This document shows, piece after piece, positions 7,295 to 11,552 of a DNA stretch of 11,552 nucleotides. Each line of letters opens with the position of its first letter. Positions within the stretch are counted from its first letter, which is position 1. A program made the translations under genes and the position numbers. Origin of the DNA: JADFUS01 sp036653215 (lineage in GTDB: Bacteria; Bacteroidota; Bacteroidia; Bacteroidales; Rikenellaceae); NCBI GenBank assembly GCA_036653215.1, contig JAVVUK010000049.1:1-11552 (forward strand). Reading direction: 5' to 3'. Under the pieces are notes generated by a model. The model had not been told where the DNA came from, searched no databases, and was given only the letters and a program-made list of their open reading frames with translations.

Positions 7295-8242
7295 TTATTT
7301 GTTGAGTTTTGCCTTTATCTTAATTAACATATCGTCTATCATAGAATTCATGTCCCATTTTGGCTTCCAACCCCACTCTTCACGAGCACAAGTATCATCT
7401 AATTTATTTGGCCAAGAAGCAGATATTGCAGCTCTTATCGGATCGTCTACATATTCCATTTCAAGTGTTGGAACACGTTTTTTCAAAGCTTCATACAACA
7501 TCGGAGGTGTAAAACTCATAGATGCTATGTTAAAACTATTGCGGTGAATAAATTTTTTAGGATCTGCTTCCATAAGATTAATACAAGCATCTATCGCATC
7601 TGGCATATACATCATATCCATGTAATTACCTTTAGGCACAGGACATATAAACTTCTCGCCTTTAACTGCAGAATAGAATATCTCTACTGCATAGTCAGTA
7701 GTGCCACCACCTGGAAGTGTGAGACTCGATATAAGACCTGGAAAACGTACACTTCGTGTATCAACTCCAAACCTCTCAAAATAGTAGTTTGAAAGCATCT
7801 CTCCCGTAACTTTACAAACTCCATATATCGTATTTGGCTGCATGATAGTATCTTGTGGAGTGTTGTCTTTAGGTGTTGTATTGCCAAAAGCTCCTATTGA
7901 AGAAGGAGTAAAGCAAGAACACCCAAAATTTTTAGACACCTCTAAGCAATTCATCAAAGCACCCATATTTACCTTCCATGCGAACATTGGATTTGCCTCT
8001 CCTGTTGCCGACAACAGAGCTACAAGGTTAAATATAGAGTCTATATTATATTTATGGACCACATGAGCAAGAGCAAAAGGATCTAAAACATCCAACTTCT
8101 CATAAGGTCCATCAACGGCAAACTTAAGGTGATCACGCAAATCGGTAGCCACAACATTATTTGCACCATAAACATTTCGCAAGGCTGACGTGAGCTCAGA
8201 GCCAATTTGTCCACCTGCACCAACAACTAATATCTTTTTCAT
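7295..8242 (-). CDS. tdh: L-threonine 3-dehydrogenase, UDP-galactose-epimerase-like type
   Basis: This 315-residue extended SDR oxidises L-threonine with NAD+ to 2-amino-3-oxobutyrate, which a CoA ligase (Kbl) splits into glycine and acetyl-CoA. Visible features are the nucleotide-binding GAGGQIG (8-14), Asp34 at the end of the second strand (NAD preference), Ser115, and Tyr140/Lys144 in YGVCK. The segments GGGTTDYAVEIFYSAVKGEK and SWPNKLDD are characteristic of the short, metal-independent TDH group and separate it from ordinary sugar epimerases. The size fits that group (about 310-320) and not the zinc-dependent TDH (about 340). kbl is not in the window. It lies 38 nt after pgpH on the same strand with no visible promoter or terminator between, so it may be the last gene of a yitT-pgpH-tdh operon. 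Confidence 0.9.
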   Translation of the reverse strand: MKKILVVGAGGQIGSELTSALRNVYGANNVVATDLRDHLKFAVDGPYEKLDVLDPFALAHVVHKYNIDSIFNLVALLSATGEANPMFAWKVNMGALMNCLEVSKNFGCSCFTPSSIGAFGNTTPKDNTPQDTIMQPNTIYGVCKVTGEMLSNYYFERFGVDTRSVRFPGLISSLTLPGGGTTDYAVEIFYSAVKGEKFICPVPKGNYMDMMYMPDAIDACINLMEADPKKFIHRNSFNIASMSFTPPMLYEALKKRVPTLEMEYVDDPIRAAISASWPNKLDDTCAREEWGWKPKWDMNSMIDDMLIKIKAKLNK

Positions 8243-8280
8243 TAATATATTTAATTATACTATAACCATTTTATTTTGCA

Positions 8281-10338
8281 TTACTTAGGATATACAACCC
8301 TTGCATGATACACATCTAACGTCTTACTAATTATAACCTCCTTAACCCTCTCTAATTCGTTAAAGGTAAGAGGCGAGTTTCTATATTGACCCGAAGATTG
8401 TTGCGTAGAAATTATCGAATTTACTAATTCTGCTATGCTCTCACGATCGTGCGTTTTTAATGTGCGAGCCGCAGCCTCCACAGAATCGACAATCATACAT
8501 ATCGTTTGTTCCTTTGTACTTGGAGATGGTCCTACATATTGAAAATCAGCAATATTCACATTTTCCGCACCCACAGCCTCTACTTGTTTATGGTAGAAGT
8601 AACGTATTATAGAATCGCCATGGTGTGTTGCTATAAAATCGGAGACAATCGATGGCAAGGCATATTTGCGTGCAAGGACCATGCCTTCAAGGACGTGGCT
8701 ATTTATGATTTTAGCACTTTCGACAGGTGATAGTGAGTCATGATTGCTCTCTTCAGCACGTACATTTTCCACGAAGTAACCAGGATTGGCCATTTTCCCT
8801 ATGTCGTGATACATAGCCCCAGTACGAGCAAGCAAGGTATTTCCACCTATCGCTGCTGTCGCCTCTTCAGCGATATTGGCAACCTGAAGTGAGTGTTGAA
8901 AAGTACCAGGCGCTTTCTCTGAAAGTTCTTTTAATAACTTTTGGTTTGTATCACAAAGCTCCACTAAGGTAATTTTGGTAACGAAGTGGTAGCTTTTCTC
9001 AAAGATGAAAGTAAGTTGAAGAAACACTAATAGCAATAACACGTTTATGGCAAACCACATAACCATATATAAATCAGAAGAGACTATCTCCTGTTGACGC
9101 ATAAAGGTAAAGGCAAGATAGACTGCAATATATGATATAAATGTTGCAAGGACAGCCAAGAACATAGCGTTACGACGGTATGAACGACGAAGAAAATAGA
9201 CACCTGCAACACCGGCAATGAGGTTAAATATTATAAACTCAAAGGGTTGTGAAGCGTAAGTAGCACATATAAGGAGGATAAATGTATATTGGATTATAGC
9301 TACTCGTGACCCAAAAAACTGAGATAAATAGAACGGAACGATCGCCAACGGAACGACATATATACTGACAGAAGGGATCTTATAGATTACCGAGCAGAAC
9401 AAAGTCATAAGGATATATAAGGTAGCAATAAACAATACAGCATTTAACTTTAGTGTTTTCCCACTAAAAAGAAGAAATATAGAAAAGCAAGAGATCAGGA
9501 TAAGAAGAGATAGGTATATAAAATTTCCAACATACGGAAGTATAGAAAACGTTTTTGCACCCAAATATGAATATTCTCTATTTAGGTTTTCAAGGGTCGT
9601 GGCAGATTGCGGAGAGACTATATCACCATCGTTAATAATGATTGTGCCTTCGGTAACAAACCCTTTAGTAGTAGATATTTTCTTTACGTTTTCATCTAAC
9701 ATCTCTCCACTTAAGATTTCATCATAAATGATGTTAGGACGAATATATTTATCAAGCGTATATTTTTCTATATAGGTAGTATCAAAACCCCCATCCCTAA
9801 GGCAACTCTTTAATATGGCTTTGGCTTGGGATATGGTGTATATGTTTTTAACTAATTTTATAGATATCTCATCACCTTTCAACACACGAACCACATCACG
9901 ATGTTTATCTTTATCTTCGTCTTGAGAGATCGAGATGACACCATTTTTATATATTTCATCAATGGCTCTAAGGGTTTTATTTGCCACCTTACTATGTTCT
10001 GTCTTAGCAAATATAGGCTTTGATAATTTTGCTAAGCTGTCGTTTAAGACAGGAAGATCAAAATCGGAGATAAGGGCATTTACGATATTATCTTTAAGAT
10101 TTAAATCTTCTTTATATATAGGTATAAATGTATCTTTATAACCGTCTACCTCCGACATATATTCTTTGTCGGTTTTATGTATTGGGAAGTCAAACGGAGC
10201 CACAAGAGTTCCATTTTCCCATTGTTGCCCAACAAGAAAATCATATTTAACGACCTTATTTGTAGGAAGAAGATATGTCAGCACTATGACGAGCATTATG
10301 ACAATAGTCGTCGCTTTTTTTCTTGTAGATTTATCCAT
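8281..10338 (-). CDS. pgpH: PgpH-type 7TM-HD phosphohydrolase, candidate cyclic-di-AMP phosphodiesterase
   Basis: The 685-residue membrane protein has the full architecture of the 7TMR-HD family. A single N-terminal membrane helix (about 10-25) is followed by a large extracytoplasmic 7TMR-HDED domain (about 28-265), a block of membrane helices (about 267-445) and a cytoplasmic HD domain (about 475-685). The HD metal ligands are intact: His482 (QHSLQVANIAEEA), His511-Asp512 (MYHDIGKM), His548 (SHVLEGM), His572 and His573 (THHGD) and Asp618 (MIVDSVEAA). This set matches Listeria PgpH, which degrades c-di-AMP, so the same activity is likely; direct evidence for this protein is lacking. The extracytoplasmic domain is presumably a sensor with an unknown ligand. 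Its ATG shares one base with the yitT stop (TAATG on the minus strand), so the two are probably translated together. Confidence 0.9.
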   Translation of the reverse strand: MDKSTRKKATTIVIMLVIVLTYLLPTNKVVKYDFLVGQQWENGTLVAPFDFPIHKTDKEYMSEVDGYKDTFIPIYKEDLNLKDNIVNALISDFDLPVLNDSLAKLSKPIFAKTEHSKVANKTLRAIDEIYKNGVISISQDEDKDKHRDVVRVLKGDEISIKLVKNIYTISQAKAILKSCLRDGGFDTTYIEKYTLDKYIRPNIIYDEILSGEMLDENVKKISTTKGFVTEGTIIINDGDIVSPQSATTLENLNREYSYLGAKTFSILPYVGNFIYLSLLILISCFSIFLLFSGKTLKLNAVLFIATLYILMTLFCSVIYKIPSVSIYVVPLAIVPFYLSQFFGSRVAIIQYTFILLICATYASQPFEFIIFNLIAGVAGVYFLRRSYRRNAMFLAVLATFISYIAVYLAFTFMRQQEIVSSDLYMVMWFAINVLLLLVFLQLTFIFEKSYHFVTKITLVELCDTNQKLLKELSEKAPGTFQHSLQVANIAEEATAAIGGNTLLARTGAMYHDIGKMANPGYFVENVRAEESNHDSLSPVESAKIINSHVLEGMVLARKYALPSIVSDFIATHHGDSIIRYFYHKQVEAVGAENVNIADFQYVGPSPSTKEQTICMIVDSVEAAARTLKTHDRESIAELVNSIISTQQSSGQYRNSPLTFNELERVKEVIISKTLDVYHARVVYPK

Positions 10339-11246
10339 TATTCAAATTCCTTAAATCCGTCACCTAAAGTTTCATTAGCGTCAACAACAACCATAAAGGC
10401 AAGAGGATCTACACTTTTCACAAAAGAACGCATTGCCGTGACTTGATTACGTGAGACAACAACAAAGATGACATCTTTGTCTTGACCTGTATACATACCA
10501 GTACTTTTTATATAAGTACCACCCCTTTCAAGGGTAAATAAAATGTGATCTTTTATCTTTTGGTGTTCTGACGATATTATAAACATCAATTTGTCTGTAC
10601 CTGCACCACCGACCATATAGTCTATTACACGTGTACACACAAATATAAATATAAGAGAATAAAGCGGTAGTTTCCAGTCACCAATAACAATAGCACCGAA
10701 AAGCACCACCGAAGCCTCAACATACATCAATGAACTTGCAAGAGGGATCTTAACATAACGATGGATAAACATAGCAATTATATCTGTACCTCCAGATGTT
10801 CCTCCATTGTTAAATAGTATCCCCAAGCCTACACCCATAACAGCAGCTCCGACAACAGAACATAACATCTTATCATCTATAAGGTTAAAGGTTCCACCCA
10901 GCATAGTCGCAGGATCAGTACCCATATACTCCTGCATAACATTCATAATAAGAGGCGTTATTACAGCAGCAACAACAGTCTTCATACCTGCATTATTTCC
11001 AAAGAAATAGAAATATGATAACATAAGAGGAATATCCATCATAAGACCATATGTACCGACCTTAAAAGCTGGGAAAATATAATTCAACGCTATTCCTATA
11101 CCATATACTCCACCGGGAATAATTTTATATGGTGCCGTAAATAAAACGATACTTATAGCCACTAAAATAGAGCCTAATAGTACAGCAGCCCATGATAAAA
11201 ACCATTTGAGAGTAAACTTCTTGCTTAATGATATAGGTATTGTCAT
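10338..11246 (-). CDS. YitT-family integral membrane protein with C-terminal DUF2179 domain
   Basis: This 302-residue protein has an N-terminal membrane portion with about five or six hydrophobic helices (about 15-37, 44-60, 65-82, 88-105, 128-145 and 173-209) and a soluble C-terminal domain (about 218-302) of the DUF2179 type. The conserved glycine motifs PGGVYGIG (44-51) and NNGGTSGGTDI (146-156) are typical of the YitT family. Members are proposed transporters without an established substrate, so I assign no function. The C-terminal domain (GGTYIKSTGMYTG, about 242-254, then FVVVSR) is likely cytoplasmic and regulatory. It has its own probable promoter just upstream and overlaps pgpH by 1 nt. 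The ATG at 11246 is the first Met and begins a typical family N terminus. Confidence 0.9.
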   Translation of the reverse strand: MTIPISLSKKFTLKWFLSWAAVLLGSILVAISIVLFTAPYKIIPGGVYGIGIALNYIFPAFKVGTYGLMMDIPLMLSYFYFFGNNAGMKTVVAAVITPLIMNVMQEYMGTDPATMLGGTFNLIDDKMLCSVVGAAVMGVGLGILFNNGGTSGGTDIIAMFIHRYVKIPLASSLMYVEASVVLFGAIVIGDWKLPLYSLIFIFVCTRVIDYMVGGAGTDKLMFIISSEHQKIKDHILFTLERGGTYIKSTGMYTGQDKDVIFVVVSRNQVTAMRSFVKSVDPLAFMVVVDANETLGDGFKEFE

Positions 11247-11266
11247 ATGTTTAAATTTAATTTAGA

Positions 11267-11274
11267 CAAAGGTA
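11267..11274 (-). promoter_or_regulatory. Probable promoter -7 box for yitT-pgpH(-tdh)
   Basis: TACCTTTG on the minus strand matches the Bacteroidetes -7 consensus and is identical to the rRNA and dnaA boxes. No good -33 TTTG is seen about 20 bp upstream (the region is A/T-rich, around 11294-11298). The predicted start near 11262 would give a leader of only about 15 nt. It lies between the gpmI terminator and yitT, which supports independent transcription of the yitT operon. Confidence 0.5.
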
Positions 11275-11317
11275 AAATAAAAAACTCATATTTTACTATT
11301 TATAGTTGTTTTTGTAT

Positions 11318-11349
11318 AAAAAATAGGGAAGAAAAAAATTCTCCCCTAT
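11318..11349 (-). terminator. Intrinsic terminator after gpmI
   Basis: On the minus strand ATAGGGGAGAA (11349-11339) pairs with TTCTTCCCTAT (11333-11323), an 11-bp stem with one G-U pair and a 5-nt loop. Six consecutive T residues (11323-11318) overlap the stem foot and continue past it. It begins 11 nt after the gpmI stop codon. Confidence 0.82.
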
Positions 11350-11360
11350 CATTTTAAACT

Positions 11361-11552
11361 TTATACCAACGCTTTACCCGTCATATCAGATGGTTGCGTT
11401 ACGCCCATAATTTTTAGGATCGTTGGAGCAACATCTGCTAATACTCCATTTTCAACATTTTTTATGTTGTCTGAGACAACAATAAAGGGAACTGGGTTTA
11501 GTGAGTGAGCCGTATTTGGAGAACCATCGACATTAACAGCGAAGTCTGCATT
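11361..11552 (-). CDS. gpmI: 2,3-bisphosphoglycerate-independent phosphoglycerate mutase, C-terminal end (partial)
   Basis: An open frame on the minus strand enters at the window edge and gives 63 residues ending in a TAA stop at 11363-11361. The peptide reads NADFAVNVDGSPNTAHSLNP at its start and ends with LADVAPTILKIMGV and MTGKALV. These match the C terminus of the cofactor-independent (alkaline-phosphatase superfamily) glycolytic phosphoglycerate mutase, which interconverts 3- and 2-phosphoglycerate. The His in NTAHSLNPVP corresponds to a conserved Mn ligand of the family. The other metal ligands and the catalytic Ser lie outside the window. A terminator follows directly, so gpmI is the end of its own transcript. 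Confidence 0.93.
   Translation of the reverse strand, partial: NADFAVNVDGSPNTAHSLNPVPFIVVSDNIKNVENGVLADVAPTILKIMGVTQPSDMTGKALV

Noticed and set aside
7295..8242. UDP-glucose 4-epimerase or other sugar epimerase
   Set aside because: The GGGTTDYAVEIFYSAVKG and SWPNKLDD segments are specific to the threonine dehydrogenase branch of extended SDRs.
10177..10446. Open frame of 89 codons on the plus strand across the pgpH/yitT junction
   Set aside because: It is antisense to the pgpH N terminus and the yitT C terminus, both well supported, and has no homology I recognise.

Overview
The window looks like a stretch of chromosome from a low-GC member of the Bacteroidota, most likely the order Bacteroidales. 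Three things point there. The 16S rRNA 5' end has the CGCTAGCGGCAGGCTTA form. The intergenic regions carry Bacteroidetes-type promoter elements (-7 box TAnnTTTG) and no Shine-Dalgarno sequences at gene starts. The protein set (M49 dipeptidyl peptidase with HECLGH, epimerase-like threonine dehydrogenase, PgcA-type sugar mutase) is typical of that group. This is inference from short signatures; I could not run a phylogeny.

Layout. Positions 1-50 are the 5' end of a 16S rRNA gene on the minus strand, preceded by a leader of about 230 nt and a strong rRNA promoter (284-314) backed by A-tracts spaced at the helical repeat. dnaA (375-1754, minus) lies immediately upstream of that promoter in the same direction. 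A T-rich 303-nt region (1755-2057) separates dnaA from a divergent plus-strand cluster of four overlapping genes: a phosphohexomutase, a PhnP-like metallo-beta-lactamase-fold hydrolase, a short-chain dehydrogenase and a cytosolic M49 dipeptidyl peptidase III (2058-7237). A perfect 17-bp hairpin at 7250-7287 serves as terminator for both sides. Facing it on the minus strand are L-threonine 3-dehydrogenase (7295-8242), a PgpH-type 7TM-HD phosphohydrolase (8281-10338) and a YitT-family membrane protein (10338-11246), probably one operon read yitT, pgpH, tdh. The last 192 nt hold the 3' end of gpmI, also minus, with its own terminator.

How the genes work together. The four plus-strand genes are packed with 11-, 1- and 4-nt overlaps, so they are probably co-translated, but they share no obvious pathway: sugar-phosphate interconversion, phosphodiester hydrolysis, a redox step and oligopeptide turnover. 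On the minus strand the clearest link is the 1-nt stop/start overlap of yitT and pgpH, which suggests a membrane protein made together with a candidate cyclic-di-AMP phosphodiesterase.

I saw no mobile element, CRISPR array, tRNA, phage gene or defence system. The window is essentially housekeeping sequence. The observations most worth following are the yitT-pgpH coupling, the dnaA-rRNA junction with its phased A-tract promoter, and the coupled four-gene cluster. I did not find a convincing new system.
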